From: Sediminibacillus albus
Lineage (GTDB): Bacteria; Bacillota; Bacilli; Bacillales; Amphibacillaceae
Length of the DNA: 64,000 nucleotides
NCBI RefSeq assembly: GCF_900101125.1
Contig: NZ_FNFL01000005.1
Coordinates: 62,001 to 126,000 of the forward strand
Direction of reading: 5' to 3'
Shown here: piece after piece, positions 23,429 to 32,374 of the stretch
How positions within the stretch are numbered: position 1 is the stretch's first letter
Layout: every line of letters begins with the position of its first letter
Made by a program: the position numbers and the translations under genes
Notes under the pieces: generated by a model
Told to the model about the DNA's origin: nothing
What the model saw: only the letters and a program-made list of their open reading frames with translations
Databases searched by the model: none

Positions 23429-23623
23429 TTATTTAGCTAATACTTCTTGTAAATCTTTTATTGCTTTTTCCGAACGCTGTACTTCATTGTCCAGCATCTG
23501 TTTTAAAGTGTCGTCTTCTGCTAATGATTTCATCGCATGCGCTTTTAAAATCGCAGACTGCTTTAAGGTAATTATCTCATGTACCTCTAAGGTTTCATGT
23601 ATTGCAAGTTTGCTTGAAGCCAT
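23429..23623 (-). CDS. Small spore-coat-type protein (YhcQ/YraG-like)
   Basis: A 64-residue helical protein: KLAIHETLEVHEIITLKQSA then HAMKSLAEDDTLKQMLDNEV. The LALHETLE-HE motif is typical of the short partners of CotF-like coat proteins such as YhcQ and YraG. AAAGGAGGAGA gives a very strong ribosome site. It probably works with the CotF protein encoded next. Confidence 0.77.
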   Translation of the reverse strand: MASSKLAIHETLEVHEIITLKQSAILKAHAMKSLAEDDTLKQMLDNEVQRSEKAIKDLQEVLAK

Positions 23624-23934
23624 TTAATTTCTCCTCCTTTAACAACAGACTAATTTGATCCACAAGTTTCTATACCCAGAACATCTTAAAGCCAAAACGT
23701 CTTATAGCGCATTAATAGCAAAGCTTGCTGCGAAAAACGCATCTTACCTTTTCAAAATCCAGATAAACAGACATATAAAAACCTATTTTATCTCAGTAAC
23801 CTGTCAAGCGGCTCAATAAGAGCACATTCATTATCAGGAATTTTGCTAATTTAAGGCTTGTCTATTAGTCTAGTAGGTGAGGAGTTTTCTGAAAGTTATT
23901 AATATTTCACGAAACGATAAAGGAGTGGCTAAGT
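23624..23934. other. Intergenic region before ectD
   Basis: 311 bases between the divergent coat pair and ectD. It must contain both promoters; none is clear enough to call. No open frame or RNA is supported. Confidence 0.45.
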
Positions 23935-24825
23935 ATGAAAGATCTTTATCCATCCAGGAAAAGTCAGGAAGTCAGTATTATTCCAAGGAAGGACCCAGTC
24001 ATCCACGCGGAAAAAGGTCAGGAAAACCATTCATCGCTATCGAAGGAGCAATTGGAATCCTATCAGCAAAATGGTTTTTTAATGTTGGAAAACTTCTTTT
24101 CTGAAGCAGAAGTAAAACAAATGAGCAATGAAATCTACAGCTTGGCAGATGATTATAAAAATACGGAAACTCCTGAAGTAGTCAGAGAACCGACGAGTGA
24201 TGAGATTCGTTCTATTTTTGCTGTTCACGAAAACAGCAGCTATTTTGACAAGGTAGCCGCTGATAAACGAATATTGGATATTGTCAATCACCTGCTTGGC
24301 AGTGAAGTCTATGTCAACCAGTCACGGATTAATTATAAGCCCGGCTTTACCGGCAAAGAATTTTACTGGCACTCAGATTTTGAAACCTGGCATGTGGAAG
24401 ATGGCATGCCGCGGATGCGGGCAGTTAGTGTATCGATTGCACTGTCAGACAATCACACATATAACGGACCATTGATGTTGATTCCCGGCTCCCACCAGCA
24501 CTTTATTTCCTGCGTTGGTGAAGCGCCGGAAAATCATTATAAACAATCCTTGAAGATGCAGGAGTTCGGCGTTCCGGACCATGACAGTATGAGGTGGCTC
24601 GCCAATAAGTATGGCATTTCTGTACCTACCGGGCCTGCTGGGAGTGTTCTCTTATTTGAGTGTAACACTATGCACGGCAGTAATAGCAACATCACCCCGT
24701 TTGGACGGAACAATTTATTTATGGTGTACAACAGTGTTAAAAACCGCTTGGTCGAACCATTCTCCGGTGCGGATCCAAGACCTGAATTTATTGCTGCCCG
24801 AAAAAAGCTGCCTGTATTAGGCTAG
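23935..24825 (+). CDS. ectD: Ectoine hydroxylase EctD
   Basis: Iron(II)/2-oxoglutarate dioxygenase of 296 residues that converts ectoine to 5-hydroxyectoine, a salt and heat protectant. Iron ligands are His146 and Asp148 in [10 protein letters not shown] and His247 in NTMHGSN. Arg257 in PFGRNNLF fits the 2-oxoglutarate contact. [20 protein letters not shown] is the EctD consensus region. AAAGGAG lies nine bases before the ATG and a 20-bp-stem terminator follows. No ectABC genes are nearby, so ectoine must be made elsewhere in the genome or imported. Confidence 0.96.
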   Translation: MKDLYPSRKSQEVSIIPRKDPVIHAEKGQENHSSLSKEQLESYQQNGFLMLENFFSEAEVKQMSNEIYSLADDYKNTETPEVVREPTSDEIRSIFAVHENSSYFDKVAADKRILDIVNHLLGSEVYVNQSRINYKPGFTGKEFYWHSDFETWHVEDGMPRMRAVSVSIALSDNHTYNGPLMLIPGSHQHFISCVGEAPENHYKQSLKMQEFGVPDHDSMRWLANKYGISVPTGPAGSVLLFECNTMHGSNSNITPFGRNNLFMVYNSVKNRLVEPFSGADPRPEFIAARKKLPVLG

Positions 24826-24834
24826 TACTCCATA

Positions 24835-24889
24835 AAAAAACATCCCTTTGCGGAGCGATTTCACAGCTGTCCGCAAAGGGATGTTTTTT
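24835..24889. terminator. Very strong bidirectional terminator
   Basis: A perfect 20-bp stem (AAAAAACATCCCTTTGCGGA and its complement) with a 15-base loop and T-runs in both directions. It separates the convergent ectD and SMP-30 genes. Confidence 0.93.
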
Positions 24890-24893
24890 AATA

Positions 24894-25778
24894 TTAAGAC
24901 TGGGGAGAAAATTTATAACTGGCAGCACCTTTCACATTTGTGTGGAAGCGGAACAAACCGCCGGCATATGGCTGCTCATCAAGTTGTCCCTTCGTCAAGT
25001 GTTCGCGGGCTGTAGTAATATACAGCTGATTCATCTCAGCACCTCCAAATGCACAGGAAGATACATGACTGGCAGGCAACTCCACTACTTGCCGACACTC
25101 TCCCGTTCCAGGATCCCATCTGCCAACGCGGGCACCACCCCATTGCGCCACCCATAACATCCCCTCGGTATCGATTGTCATCCCATCTGGCATCCCTTCT
25201 GACTCAGGAATTTTAATCACGGTTCGCCGGTTGGATATATTTCCTGATTTCAGATCATAATCAAAAGCATCAATTTTTTGTGTTGGGGTATCGGCAAAAT
25301 ACATTGTTTGCTTATCGTTACTCCAGGCCATGCCATTGGAAACAGTGACATTCGGTACCATTCTCCTTAAATGATTGTCCCCGTCCAACCGGTAAAGGGA
25401 AGCTGCGCCAGGTTCCAGTTGCAACGGCATCGTCCCAGCCCAAAACCTGCCGGCAGGATCGCACTTTCCATCATTAAAACGGCTGTCTGGTTTGTCCTTT
25501 TCTGGATCTGCAATAAAAGTTAGCTTGGTTGTATTTTTATCCATCGAGTAAATGCCGTTTTGCATTGCCAGTAATAAATCGCCAGAAGTCTGCATTACAA
25601 CAGCACCGATGTATTGATCTACCTCGATCACCTTATCCGTATTATCGGCAGGATCAAAGATATGTATTTGCTTGTTATTAATATCTACCCAATACAGCCG
25701 TTGCGTATCTGCATCCCAAAAAGGGCCTTCTCCCAATTCTGCTTTTGCATCAAGGACTAACTCCAATCGATTTTCCAT
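24894..25778 (-). CDS. SMP-30/gluconolactonase-family protein
   Basis: Six-bladed beta-propeller hydrolase of 294 residues, family SMP-30/LRE, usually a metal-dependent sugar lactonase. Signature blocks are AELGEGPFWDADTQRLYWVD (metal-ligand Glu), KPDSRFNDGKCDPAGRFWAG and VTVSNGMAWSNDKQTMYFAD, then SEGMPDGMTIDTEGMLWVAQ. The start at 25778 is the second of two ATGs, seven bases from AAAGGAGG. It converges with ectD; no sugar-pathway neighbour hints at the substrate. Confidence 0.92.
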   Translation of the reverse strand: MENRLELVLDAKAELGEGPFWDADTQRLYWVDINNKQIHIFDPADNTDKVIEVDQYIGAVVMQTSGDLLLAMQNGIYSMDKNTTKLTFIADPEKDKPDSRFNDGKCDPAGRFWAGTMPLQLEPGAASLYRLDGDNHLRRMVPNVTVSNGMAWSNDKQTMYFADTPTQKIDAFDYDLKSGNISNRRTVIKIPESEGMPDGMTIDTEGMLWVAQWGGARVGRWDPGTGECRQVVELPASHVSSCAFGGAEMNQLYITTAREHLTKGQLDEQPYAGGLFRFHTNVKGAASYKFSPQS

Positions 25779-25894
25779 CATGTATCCTCCTTTTAACCTA
25801 TTTCCTTTTATCAACATCATCAAAAAACGGGCAACGGACCCTGCGCCCATTACCCGATTTTTGTTTTACAGAAAGTGAGAAGCTGCGTGAAAAA

Positions 25895-28627
25895 TCAACC
25901 AGTATTACGTAACCCGGCAGCTATACCGCTAATAGTCAGCAATGCCTCGATTAACAGGCCATCGTCTGGATTTTCCTGCTCTCTTAATTCCTTAATAAGG
26001 TTCACTTGCAGTAAATTCAAAGGATCTACGTAAGGATTACGGCGATGGACAGACTCTTGCAAATTAGGCGTGTTATCAAGCAATTCACTGTTTCCTGTGA
26101 TTTTCAACAGAACTTCTCGCGTTGTTACATATTCTTCTACAATATTACCAAAAATCCGGTCAGCCATTTGCTCATCTTCTACTAAGGCAGCATACTCCTT
26201 GGCGGTAGTAATGTCTGCTTTCATCAAAGCCATTTGCAAGTTGTCTATCGTAGACCGGAAGAATGGCCATTTTTGATACATATCCTGTAATTTCTGTAAG
26301 TTGTCGGAGCTTTGCGATGCAAAGCTGTTTAATCCGGTTCCAGCCGCATACCAGGCCGGGAGTAATTGCCGGCTCTGCGTCCAGGCGAAAACCCACGGAA
26401 TGGCTCGCAAATCTTCAAAGCGGTTGCGGTTCTTCCGGCTCATCGGACGGGAACCAATGTTAAGCGCCCCTAGTTCGTTAAGAGGAGTAGCCTGTTGAAA
26501 GTATGTCAAAAAGTCTTTATCACCAAATACAAGCGATTGATATTTTTTCAAGGAAACAGCAGAAATATCCTCCATGATAGTTCTCCAATCCTCTTCCTCA
26601 ACGCTGTTTCCGCCGCCAACACCTCTCGTGTTATCAATGGTTGATTCAAACAGAGTAGATGTCGCTTGTTCCAGACTCCGATAGGCAATATCCTCTAATA
26701 AATAACGCGAAGACAATACTTCTCCCTGTTCCGTTATCTTAACGCCATCTCCGAGCGTTTCAGGCGGCTGGGACAGGATACTCCGGTTGAGCGGTCCGCC
26801 TCCTCTTCCAAGCGATCCACCTCGGCCATGGAAGAATTTTAAGCCTAAATTGAATTTTTTGGCAACATCATGAATTTCCTGCTGGGCCCGGTAAAGTCTC
26901 CAGTTAGCGGTAAGTGTTCCGCCATCCTTACTGCCGTCTGAATAACCGAGCATGATTTCCTGTCGATCTTCATGCTTGCTTAAATGATCCCGGTAACAGT
27001 CCATACGGAAAAGCGTCTCCATAATCTTTGGCCCGGCAATTAAATCGTCGACTGTTTCCAACAATGGAGCAACGTTTAAATGAGTCTCTACTGTTCCGTC
27101 TGCATGCAGACGGTAAATACCTGCCTCTTTGGCTAAAACGAGCACTTCCAGCAGATCACTTGCTGACTGCGTCATACTTACTAAGTAGACAGTAATTGAT
27201 TTACGGCCAAACTCATCATGGGCATCCTTAATCATCTGAAATACATTAAGCATTTCCTGTGTTTCTTTTGAATAGTCTTCGTTTAGCAATAAAAGCGGGC
27301 GAGGATCGTTTAGAACACTTTCAAGAATCTTCACCTTCTCTTCCTCTGTCAATGAAGCATAATCTTCAGTGATGTGAACCTTCTTTAAAATCTCTGTGAT
27401 TGCTGACTCATGTTCACCGCTATGGTTACGAATGTCCAATGAGGCAAGATGGAAACCAAATAATTGAACTTGCCTAATCAATTTACTTAGAGCCTTCCAT
27501 TCCCGCTCAATCGGCTGATGGGCATTGACACTTGCTTCAATTAATTTTAGATCTCCTAAAAGTTCCTCAGCCGTAGCGTACCCTATTTCTGATTCACCCG
27601 TATGATCAAGCCGATTTAACATGACCGCAAACTTCCGGCGGTACACCTCAGCTTCTATTGCCCACCTCTTGTCCTTATCCAAGTATTTTTCCTCTTCCGC
27701 TGTGACAGACTCGATCAATTCCTCACTGACGGCTACCCGGTTCCTCGAGTGGCTGAACCGCTTCATCAGCTGTACAATAATCTCTTTATACTTCTTGATT
27801 GCAAGATCCCGCTGTTTATGAAGCGTTTTCCAAGTAATTTCCGGAGTGACATTCGGATTGCCATCCCTGTCCCCGCCAATCCAAGAACCAAAATGAAGGA
27901 AATTAGGAACCTTCCAGTTTTTGCAGGAAAAATTCTCCTTCAATTGTTCTTCTAATTCCTGATGCACCTCTGGAAGAACATCAAAGAAAGTCTGGTCGAA
28001 ATAATACAAACCGTTTCTCACTTCGTCCATTACCGTAGGCTTCCGGTGCCTTAACTCATCCGTCTGCCATAAAATAGTGACTTCGTTGATTAGATTTTCT
28101 TCCAGTTCTTTTCTCTCTTTTTTCGTCAATCTGGATTGTTCGAGCTGAAGCAGAATGCTGGCAATCTGTTTTTGAATTTCCAGTACTGAATGCTTGGTAG
28201 CCTCTGTCGGATGTGCAGTAATAATCAACTCAAGCGATAGTTCATCAAGGACCTTCTGGATCGTTTGTTCGTCCACTTGTTTATCTTTCAGAGAAATAAT
28301 GGCGCTTTCAATAGAACCCGGCTGGGCAATATTATCATCCTGCAGCTGGTATTCCCGGCGCCTGCGAATACGGTGGTTTTGCTCGGCTGCGTTAATCAGG
28401 TGAAAATACACCGAAAATGCTCTTATGACCTGCTGGCGCAATGGTTCATGAAGGTTGTTGATCGTTTCCTTTAATTCTTTATATGTTTCTACATCATATT
28501 CTTTTCTCAGCTTTTTAGTGGTGACCCGGATATTTTCCACCGTATCTAATAGTTCAGGTCCGCCATGGTGCAAAAGAATTTCCCCTAGTATGTTCCCTAA
28601 AAACTTTACGTCTCGTCTTAACGACAT
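25895..28627 (-). CDS. ppc: Phosphoenolpyruvate carboxylase
   Basis: Anaplerotic enzyme of 910 residues that makes oxaloacetate from phosphoenolpyruvate and bicarbonate. Catalytic His139 is in ITAHPTEATKHSVL. Further blocks are GGDRDGNPNVTPE, the GYSDGSKDGGTLTANW region, FHGRGGSLGRGGGP (the mobile loop and substrate phosphate site) and the conserved C-terminal RNTG. Length is normal. The long upstream in-frame extension to 28753 lacks family similarity; MSLRRDVKFL at 28627 is the right start. Monocistronic. Confidence 0.97.
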   Translation of the reverse strand: MSLRRDVKFLGNILGEILLHHGGPELLDTVENIRVTTKKLRKEYDVETYKELKETINNLHEPLRQQVIRAFSVYFHLINAAEQNHRIRRRREYQLQDDNIAQPGSIESAIISLKDKQVDEQTIQKVLDELSLELIITAHPTEATKHSVLEIQKQIASILLQLEQSRLTKKERKELEENLINEVTILWQTDELRHRKPTVMDEVRNGLYYFDQTFFDVLPEVHQELEEQLKENFSCKNWKVPNFLHFGSWIGGDRDGNPNVTPEITWKTLHKQRDLAIKKYKEIIVQLMKRFSHSRNRVAVSEELIESVTAEEEKYLDKDKRWAIEAEVYRRKFAVMLNRLDHTGESEIGYATAEELLGDLKLIEASVNAHQPIEREWKALSKLIRQVQLFGFHLASLDIRNHSGEHESAITEILKKVHITEDYASLTEEEKVKILESVLNDPRPLLLLNEDYSKETQEMLNVFQMIKDAHDEFGRKSITVYLVSMTQSASDLLEVLVLAKEAGIYRLHADGTVETHLNVAPLLETVDDLIAGPKIMETLFRMDCYRDHLSKHEDRQEIMLGYSDGSKDGGTLTANWRLYRAQQEIHDVAKKFNLGLKFFHGRGGSLGRGGGPLNRSILSQPPETLGDGVKITEQGEVLSSRYLLEDIAYRSLEQATSTLFESTIDNTRGVGGGNSVEEEDWRTIMEDISAVSLKKYQSLVFGDKDFLTYFQQATPLNELGALNIGSRPMSRKNRNRFEDLRAIPWVFAWTQSRQLLPAWYAAGTGLNSFASQSSDNLQKLQDMYQKWPFFRSTIDNLQMALMKADITTAKEYAALVEDEQMADRIFGNIVEEYVTTREVLLKITGNSELLDNTPNLQESVHRRNPYVDPLNLLQVNLIKELREQENPDDGLLIEALLTISGIAAGLRNTG

Positions 28628-28907
28628 GCTACTATCCCTTTCCTTTTCTAGTGTCTGCAAAGTCTCACCTTCCCTATGACTGTTGATTTCGATAATGTCT
28701 GTTACTACTATTCTATAATGAATGAAGGAAAATATCATGGAAAAAGCGGTCATCTATCTAAAAACGATATTGATATTCCAAAAATCATTCGAATAAGCAG
28801 ATATAGAAGGTGAGCGAAAATTACGAAAAATAACCCCTTTAAGCCTACAGCCCCATCGCATCGCTGCTACCGCAAACGGAATGAATGCTTTTTCATCTGG
28901 AAGGGCC

Positions 28908-30395
28908 TTATAAACCGATTTGTACTTTTTCATCCGGAAAAGTAGTAACCTGGTAATGCCTGATTATCAGTTTTGTCGGTCTAACTTCCTCCCCATTTTC
29001 CGCTCGTAAATGGTAGACCATTTCTGTTGGAAAATAACGTATATCTTCTACAGCAACCATGCTTTCAAGATCGTCTTCTTCGTACACATTCCCCTTATGA
29101 TCAGCATAAATACCACTCTTATTCTCCTGGCCGACTTGCATGCTCTGGGGCTCGCTGGCAAACTCATATTGCAGCCGTTGGAAATTTCTATCCTTGTTCC
29201 ATTTTTCCTTAATGGTAAAAGTGGTTTCTGTGCCAATGTCGATATCTTCTATCGATAATTCAATTCCTTTAAAGGTGAACTTCTGCGGCGAATCCTCCTC
29301 CGGATCTATCGGAAATGCCTGATTTACAGCGATATGCTCTTCTAAGCGTTCAAGGGTTAAATGAAAGGAATCAGCCGGATCGTAATACATCGACTCAAAT
29401 GCGGCTTGTTCTTCTACCCACTCCCCCGAAACCTTGCTTGCATAACCAGGAATCAAACCCGCTTCTTGTCGCTGATAACTTCGCTTTTCCGCTTGCAGCT
29501 CACCAAAAAGAAAGTATTTCATCCCATCCTGAGGGTTGTTCTTCTTATATCGGAAATTAATCAGGGTAGCGGTCGGCGCAACTCGGACAGTGTCGATTTT
29601 GACTTGGCTGCCATTTATCTTTGTTTGTAAGTTGACTGGCTTTTCGATGATTTCCTCTTTTTTCGCTGTTATCGAAAATTTCCACTCCCCTTCCACAGGA
29701 ATACTCCTTTTAAAATCCTCCGGCTGCATCATCCCCATCTCATCATTTTTAACTACTTCTGTCAGCCCTTCTACTTTTAATTCAAAGGAGCCCTCCGACT
29801 CTTTAACCGGAGCAAGTCCAATTCGCCCGCGGTATTTACCTTCCGGCTGATCCATTTGATCTTTAAAGCTGTGGATCAACTGCCCAGAAGCCTGACTCGT
29901 ATCAAACACACCTCTTTCACTGGATACTTTGGGTGGTACCGCATGGTCTACCCTTAACAACCTGTCCTGCTGTAAATCTTCGACTTCATAATAAACCAAC
30001 GTCTGAATATCATCAGCGATCACGTGGGTAATGGTAACTTCAATACCATTATCCTCCTGTTTAAGATTCAAACTGTTACCCAGTCCGTATTTCCTAATCT
30101 CCTCCAGGCTCTCATCATCAGCCATACTCATTCCATTCCACCAGTTCGCCATCTTTGCCGCTCCTCCGGTTGCATATACAAAACCGCAAACAAGGAAAAC
30201 AGCAATTAGCATGATTGGCCAGGCCTTTGGCGGTATGTGCGATAGGAAAGAAGGTTTGTTTTGCTGATATACTTGTTGGCAAGCGCGGCATTCATTTAAA
30301 TGCATCTCCATTTCTGCGCGCTTCTTGCCGGTCAGTTTATTTTTCTTATATTTGTACATCCTTGTCATACAACGTTGGCAATCGATGGCATTCAC
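28908..30395 (-). CDS. Membrane anti-sigma-like protein with DUF4179
   Basis: A 495-residue single-span membrane protein. The N-terminus holds a putative zinc-finger anti-sigma motif (C..C and HLNECRACQQVY, a HxxxCxxC pattern, about residues 6-42). A membrane span follows at about 57-76 (IMLIAVFLVCGFVYATGG), then a long extracytoplasmic DUF4179/DUF5643-type region. Such proteins usually sit after an ECF sigma-factor gene, but none lies upstream here. The GTG start has only a fair ribosome site. Confidence 0.8.
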   Translation of the reverse strand: MNAIDCQRCMTRMYKYKKNKLTGKKRAEMEMHLNECRACQQVYQQNKPSFLSHIPPKAWPIMLIAVFLVCGFVYATGGAAKMANWWNGMSMADDESLEEIRKYGLGNSLNLKQEDNGIEVTITHVIADDIQTLVYYEVEDLQQDRLLRVDHAVPPKVSSERGVFDTSQASGQLIHSFKDQMDQPEGKYRGRIGLAPVKESEGSFELKVEGLTEVVKNDEMGMMQPEDFKRSIPVEGEWKFSITAKKEEIIEKPVNLQTKINGSQVKIDTVRVAPTATLINFRYKKNNPQDGMKYFLFGELQAEKRSYQRQEAGLIPGYASKVSGEWVEEQAAFESMYYDPADSFHLTLERLEEHIAVNQAFPIDPEEDSPQKFTFKGIELSIEDIDIGTETTFTIKEKWNKDRNFQRLQYEFASEPQSMQVGQENKSGIYADHKGNVYEEDDLESMVAVEDIRYFPTEMVYHLRAENGEEVRPTKLIIRHYQVTTFPDEKVQIGL

Positions 30396-30638
30396 CTACT
30401 CTTTCTTAGTTGTTTGGAGATAAAAATCCCTAGCTCTTATTCATACTTTTTCGACAATATCCTTTTGTTTTCCTTTCTTACCCTCAAATGTTTTCATTTC
30501 TTTAAGATGATTATAGATTGCGGGCCTGTGGAGGCTCAAACATATAAATACCAGCATATTGCATAGTTATAGGATATAATCTAACTACTAGCTGCTGCGC
30601 ATTTAGTCAAACATGTCTTGCTAAGGATGGCGAAAAGA

Positions 30639-31316
30639 ATGAGGGAAAAATGGGAGCCTGCGATCAAGTCATTAACGGAAATTGAAGTAGTCGCAAACGG
30701 TGATAACGAACTTGTCCTTATTAATGGACAAAGTGATGGATTAATTTGCATCGGCATTGGGACCGATGCCGCTGTTTTCCGCCATATTGAAACACCGGAT
30801 GTTGCTTTCAAGCTTTATGCCAGAGAAAAAGTTTCTAAGAGAGATCAGGAAAGATTGGTATATCGCATGCTAGGGAATAATCGTTTTTTTCCAGCCTGCT
30901 ATGGTACAGGAGACAGATTCATCGTCCTTAGCTATGAACAAGGCACCACATTATATGATTGTCTATTGCAAGGACTCCATATTCCAGAAAGCGTAATCAA
31001 GGATGTTGATGAAGCAAGAGCCTATGTACGTTCAATCGGATTGAATCCAAGGGATATTCATTTAAAAAATGTCCTATTACAAAATGGCAGGGCAAAAATA
31101 ATCGACGTTTCTGAGTATATAAATCCTGGCGATGACTGTCGGTGGGAGCATCTAAAAAGAGGCTACCATGAATATTATCATCTCATCGATGGGAAGCCGA
31201 TTCCCTTTTGGCTGGTCGATACTATCAGAAAATGGTATAACCAATGGAATGGCCAGACTTTTATCTTTGAGGAATTCATGAAAAAAGTCACCAGGCTTAC
31301 GATGTTTTGGCGATAA
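30639..31316 (+). CDS. Serine/threonine kinase-like protein (YrzF type)
   Basis: A 225-residue protein with a reduced kinase fold: an N-terminal GIGTDAAVFRHIETPDVAFK segment (nucleotide loop and lysine), then GLNPRDIHLKNVLLQNGRAK and IIDVSEY (catalytic-loop Asp and Asn; DVS where typical kinases have DFG). This matches short Bacillus kinase-like proteins such as YrzF. Activity is not certain. I start it at 30639, where AAGGATGG is eight bases away. It is divergent from the anti-sigma-like gene. Confidence 0.76.
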   Translation: MREKWEPAIKSLTEIEVVANGDNELVLINGQSDGLICIGIGTDAAVFRHIETPDVAFKLYAREKVSKRDQERLVYRMLGNNRFFPACYGTGDRFIVLSYEQGTTLYDCLLQGLHIPESVIKDVDEARAYVRSIGLNPRDIHLKNVLLQNGRAKIIDVSEYINPGDDCRWEHLKRGYHEYYHLIDGKPIPFWLVDTIRKWYNQWNGQTFIFEEFMKKVTRLTMFWR

Positions 31317-31330
31317 TAGATTTATGTATA

Positions 31331-31379
31331 AAAAAGAAACAGATGGAACCGCGTGACTAAGCGGACATCTGTTTCTTTT
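31331..31379. terminator. Bidirectional terminator
   Basis: AAAGAAACAGATG/CATCTGTTTCTTT 13-bp stem, with T-runs on both strands, between the convergent kinase-like and galU genes. Confidence 0.88.
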
Positions 31380-31380
31380 A

Positions 31381-32271
31381 TTATTTCATGCTGTTTTCCG
31401 TGTTTTGTTCTTTTAATGCCTGTTGGAGAAATTCAGTCAATTGGGCACTCATTTCCTTATCTTGCAATGCCATTTCGATTGTACTCTTGATAAATCCAAA
31501 CTTTTCACCAACATCATATCTTTTACCTTCAAAGTTGTAGGCAAATACTCGCTGGATTGTATTTAATTTCTGAATGGCGTCCGTTAACTGGATTTCGCCT
31601 CCTGCCCCTTTTTCCTGCTTATCGAGGTACATGAAGATTTCCGGAGTCAAAATGTATCTACCCATGATTGCCAGATTGGATGGCGCGGAGCCTTGCGGCG
31701 GCTTCTCTACAAAGTCAGAAACTTCATATAGCCGGCCGTCCTGGCTGGAAGGATCGATAATTCCGTAACGGTTTGTTTCTTCTTCCGGCACTGTCTGTAC
31801 ACCAATTACTGAAGACAATGTTTCATCATAAATATTCATTAATTGTTTTAAGCAAGGGGTCTCCGCCTGGACAATGTCATCGCCTAACAAAACAGCAAAT
31901 GGTTCATTGCCGATGAATTTCCGCGCGCTCCATACGGCATGGCCTAAGCCTTGTGGTTCCTTTTGTCTTATATAATGAATATCCACTTCTGCTGGCTGCT
32001 TGATTTTCTCCAGCAACTCATACTTTTCTTTTCGTCTTAAATTCTCTTCCAGTTCAAAAGAATAATCAAAATGGTCTTCAATTGCACGCTTCCCTTTACC
32101 AGTAACAATAATAATGTCTTCGATGCCGGCTTCCACTGCCTCTTCTACAATATATTGAATCGTAGGCTTATCAACGATCGGAAGCATTTCCTTAGGCATA
32201 GCTTTTGTTGCTGGTAAAAACCTTGTTCCTAAACCTGCGGCTGGAATAATTGCTTTTTTTATTTTACTCAT
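31381..32271 (-). CDS. galU: UTP-glucose-1-phosphate uridylyltransferase
   Basis: Nucleotidyltransferase of 296 residues (GalU/GtaB) that makes UDP-glucose for teichoic acid, glycolipid and trehalose synthesis. N-terminal [20 protein letters not shown], then [19 protein letters not shown] and later [10 protein letters not shown]. The ATG at 32271 follows AAAGGGTG; the upstream GTG lies inside that site. UDP-glucose is a substrate of the trehalose-6-phosphate synthase encoded next door on the same strand, a functional link. Confidence 0.96.
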   Translation of the reverse strand: MSKIKKAIIPAAGLGTRFLPATKAMPKEMLPIVDKPTIQYIVEEAVEAGIEDIIIVTGKGKRAIEDHFDYSFELEENLRRKEKYELLEKIKQPAEVDIHYIRQKEPQGLGHAVWSARKFIGNEPFAVLLGDDIVQAETPCLKQLMNIYDETLSSVIGVQTVPEEETNRYGIIDPSSQDGRLYEVSDFVEKPPQGSAPSNLAIMGRYILTPEIFMYLDKQEKGAGGEIQLTDAIQKLNTIQRVFAYNFEGKRYDVGEKFGFIKSTIEMALQDKEMSAQLTEFLQQALKEQNTENSMK

Positions 32272-32374
32272 GTTTCTCACCCTTTAGTTTGTATTGTTGT
32301 TTACTGTATTGTAATTCCATCATAAAGGAAAAAACCTTTTCTTACTATATAATGCCGATAAGCTTTACTGTTTT

